From NCBI GenBank assembly GCA_022361315.1, contig JAKSBB010000969.1:1-6915 (forward strand): a stretch of 6,915 nt of DNA, in the 5' to 3' direction. Numbering within the stretch: the first letter of the stretch is position 1; each line of letters begins with the position of its first letter. Shown here piece by piece: positions 6,739-6,915 of this stretch. Source of the stretch: Desulfobacterales bacterium (GTDB lineage Bacteria > Desulfobacterota > Desulfobacteria > Desulfobacterales > Desulfobacteraceae). A program made the position numbers and the translations under genes. A model generated the notes under the pieces. That model was not told where the DNA came from. It was given only the letters and a program-made list of their open reading frames with translations, and did not search any database.

Positions 6739-6915
6739 ATGATCAGATCTATTTGTCTTACCCTCACACTTGCCGTTTTTACCCTCTGGGCCGGGAGTGG
6801 TCTTCATGCCCAAGACCTCACCGCCCAAATGTGCAAGGACAAGGTGGTTGAAGCCACGGCACTCATCGAAAAAGAAGGCCGCAGCGCCTTCGCAGTCATC
6901 AAGGATCCCGACGGC
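6739..6915 (+). CDS. Secreted protein, likely single Cache-domain (sCache_2-like), N-terminal part
   Basis: The gene runs off the window end; 59 residues are visible. A very strong ribosome binding site (GGAAGGAGG, 6725-6733) precedes the ATG. Residues 1-24 form a signal peptide with a likely cleavage after LHA. There is no lipobox cysteine at the cleavage site. The mature start (MCKDKVVEATALIEKEGRSAFAVIKDPDG) resembles the first helix and turn of small single Cache domains, in which a helix of the type K-x-x-V-x-x-A-x-x-L precedes the ligand-binding sheet. Only 76 bases separate it from the chemoreceptor and no terminator intervenes, so co-transcription is likely. It may bind a small ligand in the periplasm, possibly for the receptor; this is inference. 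The family call is limited by truncation. Confidence 0.65.
   Translation, partial: MIRSICLTLTLAVFTLWAGSGLHAQDLTAQMCKDKVVEATALIEKEGRSAFAVIKDPDG

Overview
The window looks like chromosomal DNA of a strictly anaerobic Desulfobacterota bacterium, probably a sulfate reducer of the Desulfobacterales. This is inferred from gene content: a Wood-Ljungdahl-type methylenetetrahydrofolate reductase, a CooC-type nickel-insertion ATPase for CO dehydrogenase, a PEP-CTERM exported protein, a kinase/receiver hybrid and a large chemoreceptor. Coding DNA is moderately GC-rich; the intergenic stretches are clearly AT-richer. No RNA genes, insertion sequences, CRISPR arrays or attachment sites were seen.

Layout. 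Positions 1-599 (+) hold the 3' end of a hybrid sensor kinase (end of the ATPase domain, then a receiver). It converges on a minus-strand PEP-CTERM/choice-of-anchor K protein gene (714-1430), and the gap holds a terminator that folds best on the minus strand. A 437-base AT-rich divergent region (1431-1867) holds a good sigma-70 promoter for the next plus-strand gene and a weak sigma-54-like site facing the PEP-CTERM gene. A MetF-family reductase (1868-2731) and a CooC-family ATPase (2855-3637) follow on the plus strand, separated by a hairpin terminator and an extended -10-like motif. A 337-base gap (3638-3974) with several inverted repeats precedes a chemoreceptor of 895 residues (3975-6662). 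Close behind it, with no evident terminator, starts a secreted protein resembling a small Cache-domain sensor (6739 to beyond the window end).

Working together. MetF and CooC both fit the CODH/acetyl-CoA synthase pathway: MetF forms the methyl group carrier and CooC matures the nickel enzyme. The chemoreceptor and the secreted Cache-like protein are likely co-transcribed and may form a sensory pair. The most unusual point is the receptor's sensor region of about 520 residues. It contains a divergent tandem duplication with an exact 248-residue period, as if two helical bimodular (HBM-like) sensor domains were stacked in one receptor.
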